Source: an uncultured Clostridia bacterium
Lineage (GTDB): Bacteria; Bacillota; Clostridia; Oscillospirales; Oscillospiraceae
Assembly (NCBI GenBank): GCA_947383645.1
Contig: CANDEH010000001.1
Location: 62,001-126,000, forward strand
DNA: 64,000 bases
Direction: 5' to 3'
A program made the position numbers and the translations under genes. The notes beneath the pieces were generated by a model. The model was given only the letters and a program-made list of their open reading frames with translations, was not told the DNA's origin and searched no databases. Positions 1-8,032 of the stretch are shown one piece after another; the first letter of the stretch is position 1; each line of letters opens with the position of its first letter.

Positions 1-1872
1 GAGGCCGCCGCTGCCCATATGGCCCAGGAGCACCGCCAGGTCGGAGAGCATCCCGGCCACCGCCTCCGTGTCGTGGTCGCCGCCCAGCTCCGAGAGGACC
101 TTGCCGGTCTTGGCGTAGTCGGATTTGTTTTGGAGCACCGTCTCCATCTGGTCCGGCCGGGCGGTGATGTCGCTGAGCATCAGCAGAGCGGTAAAGAACG
201 CCCCCTTGTCCATGGGCTTGTCTGTGCCGCCGCAGACGGCGGCGTAGACCTTCTCCATGGCCATCGCCTGCTGATAGGCGGCAGCGGCCTCCGCCCCCGC
301 GCCGGCAAGCGCCTGCTTCAGAGCGGCGTCCCAATCCAGACCGGCGGCCTCCAGCTGCGCGGCGGCGCTGTTGATGGAGGAGACCACCCCGCTCATCTGT
401 CCGAGCAGGGCCGCGGCCCCGGCGGCGTCCGCCGCCTTCTTCGAGGCGATCAGCGCCGCGATCTGGAACTGCTGAAAGCCGATGGTCTCCGCAGGGCTGC
501 CCGCCGGATCTCTGGCCACGGCGGTCCACAGGCCGTCCAGGCTGTCCACCTGGCTGAGCACATCCCCCAGCTGCTTCTTCTGGACGGTGATGAAGCTCTT
601 GCCGGCGTCATCGCTGAAATCCTTGTCAAGTTTTTTCAGAATTCCGCCGTTGATCCGGATATCCAGGATGGTCAGCGTCTCCGTGGCGTCCTTCAGCTTA
701 TCCCGCAGGTTATCCAGATCCCGGCCCACGGCGGCCAGATCGCTCTCCGTGGCGCTGCCGCTGGCGCGGATGCGGCGCAGATCGTCCCGCAGGTCCTCCA
801 GGCAGCCGCTCACCTCGTCTAAATCCCCCTGCAAGTCCACCGCCGCGTCGGTGAGGTCCTTCAGCGAGCCGTTCAGATCCACCACGGCGCCGTCCGCGTC
901 CTCCAGATGGCCGGGGAGGAGCCCCAGGGACCCCTCCAGCGCCGCCAGGTCCTCCCGGAGCCGGTCGCCGTCGGCATAGACCGGATCCTTGCCGCCGGAA
1001 ATGGTGTCCCGGGCCTGATCCAGCTGATCCAGGCCGTCGGCGGTGTCCCGCAGGCTGCCGCCCAGATCCCCCATGGAGTCCAGGAGGGTGTCAAAGCTGT
1101 CGGAGAGCTTGTTGTAGTCCTCCTCCAGCTCATCCTTGCGCTGACTGAGCTTGGCGACCTCCTCCAGCTGCGCCAGCGTGGCGGGGACCATCAGAAAGGT
1201 CATGCCGCCGAAGGAGAAGCTGTCGCTGCCCACCCGGATGGAGAAGTGCTGCTCCTCCCCGGGCAGGACGACAAAGAGCACCGCCCGCAGGTTGCCCACC
1301 AGCTGCACCTGGGCCCCGGGGGCCTCCAGGGAGAGGATGTCGTCCTGGTTAAACACCGCCATGGCCTCCAGGGTGTAGTTGTTCTTCGCGTAGTCGCTGG
1401 CGGCGTCGCTGGGGAGGATATCCAGCCGGATCTCCACCACGCCGGTCTTTCCCGCCAGATCCTCCGCCCTGGCGGGCACGCCGTTGAGGGTGTAGGAGAC
1501 GGCTATGGTCCAGGGGAGGGCCGCAAAGGGCTCCGCGGTTTTGCCCTCGAAGTAGAAGCGGGCGGGGGCGTCGTCAAAGCGGAACACGGTGGAGGTGGCG
1601 CTGCGCGCGGGAACGGTGCCGTCGGTGAGGTTCACCACCTCGTCGTAGGTCCCGTAGTCGGTGATAGCGCCGGCGCCGTTGAGGGTGTAGCTCTTCACCA
1701 CGCTGCCCTGGGTCAGATTTCCGTAGTAGTCCAGGGTGGCGTAGTAGGCTTCGTCGCAGGTGGGCGTCACCCGGTCGCCGATGGGCTCCGCCATGACCGG
1801 CGAGGCGGAGACGGCGGCTGTCAGAGCCAGGGCGGCGGCGGTGAGGCGGCGAAGCATGGAGGTGGGTTTCAT
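1..1872 (-). CDS. Secreted coiled-coil protein of unknown function, C-terminus beyond the window
   Basis: The reading frame is open from an ATG at 1872 to the window edge (624 codons), so the C-terminus is not seen. The start is preceded by AGAAAGGAATGAG. Residues 1-28 look like a signal peptide: two Arg, an Ala/Leu-rich core and an end near SPVMA. A beta-rich region follows to about residue 230. After that comes a long helical stretch rich in Leu, Asp and Ser heptads (DLGGSLRDTADGLDQL-type repeats). Such repeats occur in YhgE/Pip-like export or membrane proteins of Firmicutes, but no catalytic motif is visible, so I give no function. It diverges from a TetR-type regulator 254 bp away, a common arrangement for a regulator and its target. 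Confidence 0.8.
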   Translation of the reverse strand, partial: MKPTSMLRRLTAAALALTAAVSASPVMAEPIGDRVTPTCDEAYYATLDYYGNLTQGSVVKSYTLNGAGAITDYGTYDEVVNLTDGTVPARSATSTVFRFDDAPARFYFEGKTAEPFAALPWTIAVSYTLNGVPARAEDLAGKTGVVEIRLDILPSDAASDYAKNNYTLEAMAVFNQDDILSLEAPGAQVQLVGNLRAVLFVVLPGEEQHFSIRVGSDSFSFGGMTFLMVPATLAQLEEVAKLSQRKDELEEDYNKLSDSFDTLLDSMGDLGGSLRDTADGLDQLDQARDTISGGKDPVYADGDRLREDLAALEGSLGLLPGHLEDADGAVVDLNGSLKDLTDAAVDLQGDLDEVSGCLEDLRDDLRRIRASGSATESDLAAVGRDLDNLRDKLKDATETLTILDIRINGGILKKLDKDFSDDAGKSFITVQKKQLGDVLSQVDSLDGLWTAVARDPAGSPAETIGFQQFQIAALIASKKAADAAGAAALLGQMSGVVSSINSAAAQLEAAGLDWDAALKQALAGAGAEAAAAYQQAMAMEKVYAAVCGGTDKPMDKGAFFTALLMLSDITARPDQMETVLQNKSDYAKTGKVLSELGGDHDTEAVAGMLSDLAVLLGHMGSGGL

Positions 1873-2063
1873 GGGAAAACTCATTCCTTTCTGAAAAATA
1901 AGTCAGGGCCCGTTCTATAGGCCCGAACGCACGGTCTGCTGAAAAAATCACATCGGCTGCTGCGTCAGGGGAGCGCCGAATCAATCGACACACACGTCTT
2001 GCCGCCGGATTTTCCGCCCGGGCTGCGTTAAAAAACCTTGAAATTCGTCAGTCAGGGAAATTC

Positions 2064-2092
2064 TTTACTTTTTCCGCGGCATACGCTATAAT
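2064..2092 (+). promoter_or_regulatory. Sigma-A type promoter of the TetR gene
   Basis: The sequence shows TTTACT (2064-2069), a 17-bp spacer and a perfect TATAAT (2087-2092). It lies 35 bp before the regulator's GTG start and its AAGGAGGGG ribosome site (2113-2121). Confidence 0.75.
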
Positions 2093-2126
2093 AATACTAT
2101 TACGCTGAAAACAAGGAGGGGCGGAT

Positions 2127-2702
2127 GTGAAGGGTACGGAGAAGCTGATTGCCAACGCTTTCTATGAGCTCCTGGAGGAGAAGCCCCTGAGCCGGATCAC
2201 CGTGCGGGAGATTGTGGAGCGCTGCGGCGTCAACCGGAACACATTTTACTACCACTACCGGGATATCCCCGCCCTGCTGGAGCGGATCATCAAGGCCCGG
2301 GCGGACCAGATCGTCCGCGAGCACGGCCGCCTGGAGTCCATCCCGGACTGTATCGGACTGATTCTCCAGTTCTGCCGCTCCGACCGGCAGGCCATCCTGC
2401 ACATCTACCGCTCCATCCAGCGGGAGGTGTTTTTGGACCACCTGGAGCGGCTGATGCTCTACGCGGTGGAGGAGTTTGTCGATTCCGCCTCCCAGGGCCT
2501 CTCCATCCCCGACGCCGACCGGCAGCTTTTGATCCGCTACTACAAGTGTACCCTCATCGGCATCGCCCTGGACTGGCTCAACGCCGGGATGAGCTACGAC
2601 ATCCTGGCCCGGGCCGAGCGCATCTGCGAGCTCTTCGCCGGATCCACCCGGCAGGCCTTCCTCCGGAGCGCCGGCGCCCTTCCCGGCAGCGCGGCGGGCT
2701 GA
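2127..2702 (+). CDS. TetR/AcrR family transcriptional regulator
   Basis: This 191-residue protein has an N-terminal helix-turn-helix at about residues 8-55 (FYELLEEKPLSRITVREIVE, then CGVNRNTFYYHYRDI), the classical TetR signature. The C-terminal all-helical part resembles the TetR_C_33 type seen in DhaS-like Firmicutes regulators. The start is GTG at 2127: the ATG two bases earlier runs straight into TGA, and AAGGAGGGG sits at the right distance. It is transcribed away from the secreted coiled-coil gene and probably represses that gene or itself; this is inference from the divergent layout. The ligand is unknown. Confidence 0.9.
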   Translation: MKGTEKLIANAFYELLEEKPLSRITVREIVERCGVNRNTFYYHYRDIPALLERIIKARADQIVREHGRLESIPDCIGLILQFCRSDRQAILHIYRSIQREVFLDHLERLMLYAVEEFVDSASQGLSIPDADRQLLIRYYKCTLIGIALDWLNAGMSYDILARAERICELFAGSTRQAFLRSAGALPGSAAG

Positions 2703-3147
2703 GAGCAGAATCTTCACGCCCTCCGTTGGGGCCTATTGTAGCGTCCGCCTTCATAGAGAACAATAGGCAAATACACGCCCGGTGCCTGAATTTTAGGCAC
2801 CGGGCGTGTATTTGCCCAATAGACAGGCCTGCCCCGCTGCGCACTTGGCCTGTCGAAAAAGCCGGCAGGGTAGGATGGCGGCAAGGAGGACAGTGTGAGA
2901 GGCCCCCAAGAGGGGTTTCTTTCGCGTGCAATCGCCCGCCCGACCCCCAAGGGCATTTCCTTGCCGCTGTCGCGGCTCAGGCACAGGCGACAAATTGCGG
3001 CCATCGGCCGCAATTTGCCTCAGCCTGTCGAAAAACCGTCAGGTTTTTCGACAGGCTGAGCGCGCAGCGGGATATCCCGCTGCGCGCTCCACCTCTGTAT
3101 GCGTCCGCCGCCGTGCTGTCTGAGCGGGAGGGGGATCCGTCTCCGGA
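2703..3147. repeat. Gene-free stretch with four strong hairpins
   Basis: No credible gene lies here. The sequence contains a 22-bp perfect stem with 7-base loop (2766-2816), a hairpin at about 2990-3017 (CAAATTGCGGCC arm), a 19-bp stem (3019-3060, arm CTCAGCCTGTCGAAAAACC) and a perfect 28-bp palindrome of GCGCGCAGCGGGAT type (3060-3088). A fragment of the third arm (CCTGTCGAAAAAGCCGGC) also occurs near 2847. This looks like clustered repetitive palindromes rather than a single terminator, although the first hairpin could end tetR transcription. Confidence 0.6.
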
Positions 3148-4662
3148 TCAGATCTCCACCACCGGGCGCTCCTCCGGCTTCTCCGTCTGCGCTGCGGCCT
3201 TCCCGCCAGCAAACCCGGCGATCACCGCCTGGAGGTCGATCCCCGTGGACTCCCGCATGCCGTCCACGATCTGGCTGGCGCTGGCCATCACGTCCCGGAC
3301 CAGCTTGGTGGAGTTGCCGTCGCCGTACATGACGATCTTCTCTGTCTGGCTCAGGGGCGCGGCGGCGTTCTTCACCACCTCGGGGAGGGCCGTGAGGTAC
3401 ATCTCCAGCACCGACGCCTCGCCCATCTTCTTCTGGGCCTCGGCCTTCTTCTCGATGGCCTCCGCCTCGGCCAGGCCCTTGGCCCGGATACCCTCGGCCT
3501 CCTGCTCCATGGAGAAGCGCAGGGCCTCCGCCTCGGCCTTCCGGGCCTCGGCCTCCTGCATGACCCGGTACTTCTGGGCGTCGGCCTCCGCCTTCTTGGC
3601 CTCGGCCTCCTGCATCACCCGGTACTTCTGGGCCTCCGCCTCCTGGACGGCCTTGAACCGCTGGGCCTCGGCCTCCTTCTGCCGGCGGATCAGGTCGGCC
3701 TCCGCCTGCTTCTCCGCCTGGTACTTCATGGCGTCGGCCTGCTTGCGGATCTCCGCGTCCAGCTGGCGCTCCTTCAGGGCGATCTCCTTCTCGGCCAGCT
3801 CAGCCTCCTTCTCCTTCTTGGCAATGTCGGCGCTGGTGCGGGTGACCTCGATGGTCTTTCTCTGCTCCTCCTGCTGGATGGAGTAGGCGGCGTCGGCTTC
3901 GGCCTTCTTGGTGTCCGCCCGGACCTGCATCTCCGCCTGCTGCACGGCCAGCTCGGCGTTCTGCTCGGCGATCATCTTCTCCGACTGGACCTTCACCGCG
4001 TTGGCCTCCTGCTGGGCCTGGGAGGTGGCGATGGCGATGTCGCGCTGGGCGTTGGCCTTGGCGATCTGGGCGTTCTTGCGGATCTGCTCCACGTTGTCAA
4101 TGCCCATGTTCTCGATGGTGCCCGCCCCGTCCTTGAAGTTCTGGATGTTGAAGTTCACCACCTCAATGCCCAGCTTCTGCATGTCGGGGACCACGTTCTC
4201 CGTGATCTTCTTGGCCACGCCCTGCCGGTCCTGCACCATCTCCTTGAGGCCCACGCTGCCCACGATCTCGCGCATGTTGCCCTCCAGGACCTGGGTAACC
4301 AGGCTAATCAGCTCCTGCTGGCGCATCCCCAGGAGGGCCTCGGCAGCCTTTTTGAGCAGCTCCGGGTTGGAGGAGATCTTGATATTGGCCACGCCGTCCA
4401 CGGTGACGTTGATGAACTCGTTGGTGGGCACCGCCTCGCTGGTCTTCACGTCCACCTGCATCACCCGCAGGCTCAGCTTATCCACCCGCTCGAAGAAGGG
4501 CACCCGCCAGCCCGCCCGGCCGATGAGAATCCGCTTCTTCCCCAGACCGGAGATGATGTACGCCGTGTCCGGCGGCGCCTTCAGATAGCCCAGGATGAAC
4601 AGCAGGATCATCAGAACCACCGCAACGACCGCGGGCAGGAACTTCAACAGAATGTCTAACAT
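3148..4662 (-). CDS. floT: Flotillin-like SPFH-domain membrane scaffold protein
   Basis: The protein has 504 residues, close to the size of Bacillus FloT/YuaG. It has one N-terminal membrane segment (about 7-27), an SPFH/band-7 domain (about 30-190), a long Ala/Glu/Lys coiled coil (about 215-400) with tandem QKYRVMQEAEA repeats, and a flotillin C-terminal region ending in a hydrophilic tail. Flotillins scaffold ordered membrane microdomains. The start is set by TAGGAGG seven bases upstream. The leader carries a strong promoter and a candidate metal riboswitch with terminator (see the 4741-4913 entries). No NfeD-type partner gene is visible next to it, which is unusual for this family. Confidence 0.9.
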   Translation of the reverse strand: MLDILLKFLPAVVAVVLMILLFILGYLKAPPDTAYIISGLGKKRILIGRAGWRVPFFERVDKLSLRVMQVDVKTSEAVPTNEFINVTVDGVANIKISSNPELLKKAAEALLGMRQQELISLVTQVLEGNMREIVGSVGLKEMVQDRQGVAKKITENVVPDMQKLGIEVVNFNIQNFKDGAGTIENMGIDNVEQIRKNAQIAKANAQRDIAIATSQAQQEANAVKVQSEKMIAEQNAELAVQQAEMQVRADTKKAEADAAYSIQQEEQRKTIEVTRTSADIAKKEKEAELAEKEIALKERQLDAEIRKQADAMKYQAEKQAEADLIRRQKEAEAQRFKAVQEAEAQKYRVMQEAEAKKAEADAQKYRVMQEAEARKAEAEALRFSMEQEAEGIRAKGLAEAEAIEKKAEAQKKMGEASVLEMYLTALPEVVKNAAAPLSQTEKIVMYGDGNSTKLVRDVMASASQIVDGMRESTGIDLQAVIAGFAGGKAAAQTEKPEERPVVEI

Positions 4663-4740
4663 GTTCTTTACCTCCTAAAAATTTTTATTTGTGCGACAGC
4701 TTCTTGCCGGCAAGATTTCATCGGGGAATAGGTTGGGATA

Positions 4741-4781
4741 CAAGAAAACGAAACTTTTACCCAGTGGGTAAAAGTCTCGTT
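4741..4781 (-). terminator. Intrinsic terminator in the floT leader (riboswitch expression platform)
   Basis: Read on the minus strand, a 16-bp stem forms between 4781-4766 and 4762-4747 with a 3-base loop, followed by a T-rich run. Its 5' arm contains the CTTTT that would close P1 of the upstream aptamer, so the two structures exclude each other. Confidence 0.75.
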
Positions 4782-4875
4782 CAAATCTCTCGATCTCCGC
4801 ACCGCCCGGACCACTTCTGGCCGTCTTGACGAGGGTGCGCCACCCATTTCCCGGGGGGTGGAACTACTCCCTTTT
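4770..4875 (-). promoter_or_regulatory. Candidate yybP-ykoY (Mn2+) riboswitch aptamer
   Basis: On the minus strand the leader reads AAAAGGGAGTAGTTC at its 5' end and GAACGAGACTTTT at its 3' end. The 5' AAAAG pairs with the 3' CTTTT, and the inner GTTC pairs with GAAC. The intervening loops (GGAGTA and CGAGA) match the remembered yybP-ykoY core, in which AAAGG-GGAGUAGC faces GCAAGACCUUU. A CTCGTCAAGACGG segment lies between. The family senses Mn2+ and usually switches on expression by blocking a terminator, which fits the overlapping terminator here. The family assignment is from recalled consensus, not a covariance search. Confidence 0.65.
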
Positions 4876-4884
4876 GATGGTCCT

Positions 4885-4913
4885 ATCATACCACAGCCGG
4901 GGCGGTTTTGCAA
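4885..4913 (-). promoter_or_regulatory. Promoter of the floT transcription unit
   Basis: Minus-strand TTGCAA (4913-4908), a 17-bp spacer and TATGAT (4890-4885) lie about 10 bp before the start of the riboswitch-like element. Confidence 0.8.
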
Positions 4914-5002
4914 TCTGCATTCTGACAAAAAATTAACATGATTTTTTGTGCATATTTGAAGGGGCGCCGGGTCACATTTTCCCAAAAGCTGAAGGAATTG
5001 CA

Positions 5003-5848
5003 CTACTCCTCGGCCACATAGATGAGACCGAAGGCCCCGGGCCCCACGTGGGCGCCCAGGGTGGCCCCCAGGCCGCAGGGGTGCATCCGGGTGGGCAGGA
5101 GGCCGGCCTCCCGGAGCTGCGCCGCGAAGCTGTCCTGCATGGCGTCGCTGTCGGTGTAGACGAAGTAGGAGGGAAAGGAGTCGTCCACCGGGTGCTGGCC
5201 GATGAGCTTCAGGAGCTGCTTCATAGCCGCCGCCTGACCGAAGGACTTGGAGGCCACGGTCACCGCCCCGTCGTGGACGCAGATCACCGGCTTCAGCCGG
5301 GACACCGTGCCCAGTACCGCCTGAGCGGCGCTGAGCCGGCCCCCCTTGCGCAGGTACTCCAGGGTGTCCACCACGGCGTAGGCCCGGATGCGGGGTGCCA
5401 CCCGCTCCAGAGCCCCGGCGATGTCCGCCGCGCCTAAACCGCCGTCCCGGAGCTTGCAGGCGTAGTTAATCAGGATCTGAATCCCCCCGGAGGCGGTGGC
5501 GCTGTCCACGATGTAGATTCCCTCGCCGCCGCACATCCCCCGGGCGATGCTGGCGCTCTGGCAGGTGCCGCTGAGCTTGGAGGCCAGCAGGACGCACAGC
5601 ACCTCGTCCCTGGCGGCCCGGGCGGCCTCAAAGCGCTTCAAAAACGCCTCCGGCGAGGGCTGGGCGGTGGTGGGATGGTACTCCCCGGCAGTGAGGAGCT
5701 TGTAAAACAGGTCGTTGGTCAGCGTCTTCCCGTCGTAATAGGTGGCGGGCCCGAACTGGACCGTCAGGGGGACCACCTCCACCCGCTTCCGCTCCGCCTT
5801 GGCGGCGCTCAGGTCCGAGGCAGAATCGGTAATGATGCGCAGGGCCAT
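5003..5848 (-). CDS. DegV family fatty-acid-binding protein
   Basis: The 281-residue protein begins MALRIITDSASDLS. The TDSASD motif near the N-terminus and the TSQPS-like TTAQPSPEAF segment are typical of DegV/EDD-fold proteins, which bind fatty acids; some (FakB) feed them to fatty-acid kinase. No fakA gene is nearby. The start at 5848 is chosen because GGAGG lies nine bases upstream; the open frame extends further upstream but without start signals. A promoter with an overlapping 17-bp inverted repeat precedes it, suggesting control by a repressor. Confidence 0.9.
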   Translation of the reverse strand: MALRIITDSASDLSAAKAERKRVEVVPLTVQFGPATYYDGKTLTNDLFYKLLTAGEYHPTTAQPSPEAFLKRFEAARAARDEVLCVLLASKLSGTCQSASIARGMCGGEGIYIVDSATASGGIQILINYACKLRDGGLGAADIAGALERVAPRIRAYAVVDTLEYLRKGGRLSAAQAVLGTVSRLKPVICVHDGAVTVASKSFGQAAAMKQLLKLIGQHPVDDSFPSYFVYTDSDAMQDSFAAQLREAGLLPTRMHPCGLGATLGAHVGPGAFGLIYVAEE

Positions 5849-5921
5849 GTCTATGTACCTCCATGGTCTATGTAATCGGAATGTTGTGCAGCAGATCGTC
5901 CGCGCTCCCGTCAGAGCGGGA

Positions 5922-5974
5922 GAGGGTATATAATTCACAAAGTGAACTATATACCCTCCAAACAGATTTGTCAA
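5922..5974 (-). promoter_or_regulatory. degV promoter with overlapping palindromic operator
   Basis: Minus-strand TTGACA (5974-5969), a 17-bp spacer and TATAGT (5951-5946) form a near-consensus promoter. The -10 lies inside an inverted repeat with 17-bp arms (5922-5938 and 5942-5958; one mismatch; arm GAGGGTATATAATTCAC). A dyad covering the -10 and transcription start is a typical repressor site; the regulator is not identified. Confidence 0.75.
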
Positions 5975-5976
5975 GG

Positions 5977-6016
5977 AAAAAAAGCGGAGACGGCGAGGGT
6001 TCATCCTCACCGCCTC
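5977..6016 (-). terminator. Terminator after the Asn/Gln-rich microprotein
   Basis: Minus-strand GC-rich stem (GCGGAGGCGGTGAGG arm) followed by seven T residues (5983-5977), directly downstream of the small ORF at 6025-6144. Confidence 0.8.
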
Positions 6017-6024
6017 CGCGCCGC

Positions 6025-6144
6025 TCACTTCTTGTTCTGGTTCTGATTCTTGTTCTGGTTGTTCTGGTTCTGATTCTGATTGCCGTTCTGGTTACTGTTC
6101 TGATTCTGGTTCTGATTCTGATTCTTGTTCTGGTTCTTGTCCAT
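6025..6144 (-). CDS. Asn/Gln-repeat microprotein (39 aa)
   Basis: ATG at 6144 follows AAAGGAGGTGTCCGT, an excellent ribosome site, and the frame ends at TGA 6027-6025. The product begins MDKNQNKNQNQNQNQN and continues as near-perfect Asn-Gln alternation: 18 Asn, 12 Gln and 5 Lys in 39 residues, with no hydrophobic segment. A strong terminator follows at once, so this is a complete monocistronic unit. AAC and AAT alternate within the repeat, so it is not simply an expanded DNA repeat of one codon pair. I do not recognise a family. It could be a small structural or stress protein, or an aggregation-prone peptide; the function is unknown. Confidence 0.7.
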   Translation of the reverse strand: MDKNQNKNQNQNQNQNSNQNGNQNQNQNNQNKNQNQNKK

Positions 6145-6290
6145 ACGGACACCTCCTTTCCCGCAGGTGAGTACATGCGCTATTCTTACCAGCTTCACAG
6201 GAAATATACCTGCGCGGCGGGATAAAAGCGGAAAAACCGGCCCATACTATTTCTGCCAATCCGACCACGCCAATCAAAGGAGGAACTGCC

Positions 6291-6881
6291 ATGGACTGGA
6301 AGAACAGCGAGACCAAGGACAACCTGCTGCGGGCTTTCGCCGGGGAGAGCCAGGCCCGGAACCGCTACACCTTCGCCGCCGCCGCGGCCAAGAAGAACGA
6401 CCTGGAGGTCATCCAGATGATCTTCGAGTACACCGCCGGCCAGGAGAAGGAGCACGGGGAGATCTTCTACGACTACCTGAAGGAGGCGGGCTGCGACAAC
6501 ATCGTCATCACCGCCGGCTACCCGGTGGACTGCACCGACGACGTGCTGACGCTTTTAAAGCTGGCGGCGGACCACGAGAACGACGAGTACGGCGACATCT
6601 ACCCCGCCTTCGCCGACAAGGCCCAGGAGGAGGGCTTTTCCGCCGTGGCGGCGGCCTTCCGCCAGATCGCCAGGATTGAGAAGGTCCACGCCGACCGCTT
6701 CAAGCGCTTTGCCCAGCTGATGGAGCAGGGAAAGCTCTTTGTCAGCGACGTGGAGACGGAGTGGATGTGTCTCAACTGCGGCCACGTCCAAAAGGGCACC
6801 AAGGCCCCGAAGCAGTGCCCGGTGTGCAAGCACAGCCAGGGCTACTTTATCCGCTTTGAGCTGTCGCCGTACGAGAAATAG
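6291..6881 (+). CDS. rbr: Rubrerythrin
   Basis: The 196-residue protein has the four-helix diiron domain with ligands at E19, E52/H55, E96 and E130/H133. It is followed by a rubredoxin-like iron centre with CxxC pairs at C160/C163 and C176/C179. Rubrerythrins reduce hydrogen peroxide with electrons from rubredoxin or NADH oxidoreductases and protect anaerobes from oxygen. AAAGGAGG precedes the ATG. It appears to be monocistronic; the downstream gap holds a hairpin-repeat element. Confidence 0.95.
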   Translation: MDWKNSETKDNLLRAFAGESQARNRYTFAAAAAKKNDLEVIQMIFEYTAGQEKEHGEIFYDYLKEAGCDNIVITAGYPVDCTDDVLTLLKLAADHENDEYGDIYPAFADKAQEEGFSAVAAAFRQIARIEKVHADRFKRFAQLMEQGKLFVSDVETEWMCLNCGHVQKGTKAPKQCPVCKHSQGYFIRFELSPYEK

Positions 6882-6884
6882 ATT

Positions 6885-7110
6885 CGATCAAAACCCGCTT
6901 CGCTGGGCTTTTGATCGAGGGGAATAAGGGGGCTCATTTGAAATCTTTGATTTCAAATGAGGATTTGATTTACGGGGGGGCTTTTGACCTGGAAGCGGCC
7001 TTTGGCCGATTCCAGGTCAAAAGGTCCGGGCCGAGCGCGGCCCGCAGAGTGTTTTTCCGAAAACGCGGTTTCCGGAAAAACGGATTTTATTGATTTGCGC
7101 TTCGCGCAAA
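6885..7110 (-). repeat. Modular multi-hairpin repeat, copy A
   Basis: This is a chain of hairpins at 6885-6917, 6935-6959, 6982-7020, 7025-7043, 7052-7080 and 7094-7110. Read on the minus strand, the order and two cores match copies at about 32250 and 60094. One shared core is TTTTTCCGGAAACCGCGTTT; the other is a final 33-nt hairpin with GCCCAGCGAAGCGGGT inside arms that differ between copies but still pair. No gene is present between 6882 and 7289. A further stem at 7171-7218 (CCCCATTTTATC arm) precedes the next gene. Confidence 0.7.
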
Positions 7111-7240
7111 AGCTGCCGGAGAGGGGAGAGGTCCGCCGCGGCGGCGGGGTTTGAGTCTTGGGGAGGAATTTGCCCCATTTTATCGAAGAACGCAGCGGAT
7201 TCTTTGATAAAATGGGGTTTTCTTTTGGCGGTGCTGTATG

Positions 7241-7246
7241 TATAAT
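7241..7246 (+). promoter_or_regulatory. Probable -10 box of the flavodoxin-fold gene
   Basis: A perfect TATAAT at 7241-7246 sits 44 bp before the start codon. The -35 (TTTTCT at 7218-7223, 17-bp spacing) is poor, so an activator or alternative start is possible. Confidence 0.5.
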
Positions 7247-7289
7247 AGGGGAGAGGAGCAGAGCTTTTGGTATGTTGAAGGGAGTACAT

Positions 7290-7871
7290 ATGAAAAATAT
7301 TCTGGTCATACAGGGCGGCGGCCGGGTGAGGGGGAACACCGCGCAGCTTGTCGGCAGCTTTGTCCGCGGCGCGGAGGAGAGCGGGCACGCTGTGGAGGTC
7401 GTTTCGCTTCTGACCCATGAGGTCAAGGGCTGTCTGGGCTGCAACGCCTGCCGCTATGGGAAGCCCTGCGTCCAGAAGGACGCCTTCAACAGCATCGTGT
7501 CCAGGATAGAGGCGGCGGACTGCCTGGTGTTCGCCTCGCCGCTGTACTTCTGGACGGTCTCGTCCAGGATGAAGGCCTTTATTGAGCGGTTCTACTGCAT
7601 CGCCAGGGAGGACCCGGCTCCGCCCCTGGGCAGGTATGAGAAGTATCCTCAAAAGGACTGCGCGCTGCTGATGACCGCAGCGGACAATTACTTCTGGACG
7701 TTTGAGCAGGCGGTCTCCTACTATCAATTCGCCCTGGTCAACTACATCGGATTTCACGACAGGGGAGTGCTCCTGGCCGGCGGCTGCGGGGATACCGACG
7801 GAAAGCCGCAGATTGACCGCACCCCGCACCTGCAAAGGGCCTTCGAGTTCGGCAGGCAGCTTTACAGTTAA
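7290..7871 (+). CDS. Flavodoxin-family NAD(P)H-dependent FMN oxidoreductase
   Basis: This 193-residue protein begins MKNILVIQGGGRVRGNTAQL, matching the phosphate-binding loop of the NADPH-dependent FMN reductase (flavodoxin-like) family. It also has the GCLGCNAC(R)YGKPC cysteine segment and the FASPLYFWTVSSRMKAFIER motif typical of anaerobe members. It likely binds FMN and reduces small acceptors using NAD(P)H; the substrate is unknown. The start at 7290 is set by GAAGGGAG. It stands alone, followed by a 38-bp perfect palindromic terminator at 8033-8070. Confidence 0.88.
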   Translation: MKNILVIQGGGRVRGNTAQLVGSFVRGAEESGHAVEVVSLLTHEVKGCLGCNACRYGKPCVQKDAFNSIVSRIEAADCLVFASPLYFWTVSSRMKAFIERFYCIAREDPAPPLGRYEKYPQKDCALLMTAADNYFWTFEQAVSYYQFALVNYIGFHDRGVLLAGGCGDTDGKPQIDRTPHLQRAFEFGRQLYS

Positions 7872-8032
7872 TACCATGAAACCCGGCGGAGATCAGCGAG
7901 AGAAATGGCGCACAGCTTCGCTGTACCCGCAAGGGGGTACGTCCCATCAGCAGCCGTCAACGGCTGGGCAGTCGTCCCTGCCTGCGTCCTGCGCCTCGCT
8001 GTATACTTTTTTCTGCCTATACAGCAACTGAT

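Noticed and set aside
19..1920. Several long plus-strand open frames over the first gene
   Set aside because: They are antisense shadows of the minus-strand secreted protein, with Arg/Gly/His-rich compositions typical of high-GC shadows and no ribosome sites.
1916..2060. Possible fourth, degraded copy of the AGAAGCTGTACCAATAGC-ended element
   Set aside because: Only a GCTGCGTTAAAAAACCTTGA block resembles the family. The ends are not recognisable.
4668..5003. 111-codon minus-strand frame between degV and floT
   Set aside because: It covers the floT promoter, riboswitch and terminator. Its composition is not protein-like and it lacks a ribosome site.
5863..6225. 120-codon plus-strand frame of LVLVLILV repeats over 6025-6144
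   Set aside because: It is the antisense of the Asn/Gln repeat. The minus strand has the ribosome site, start and terminator.
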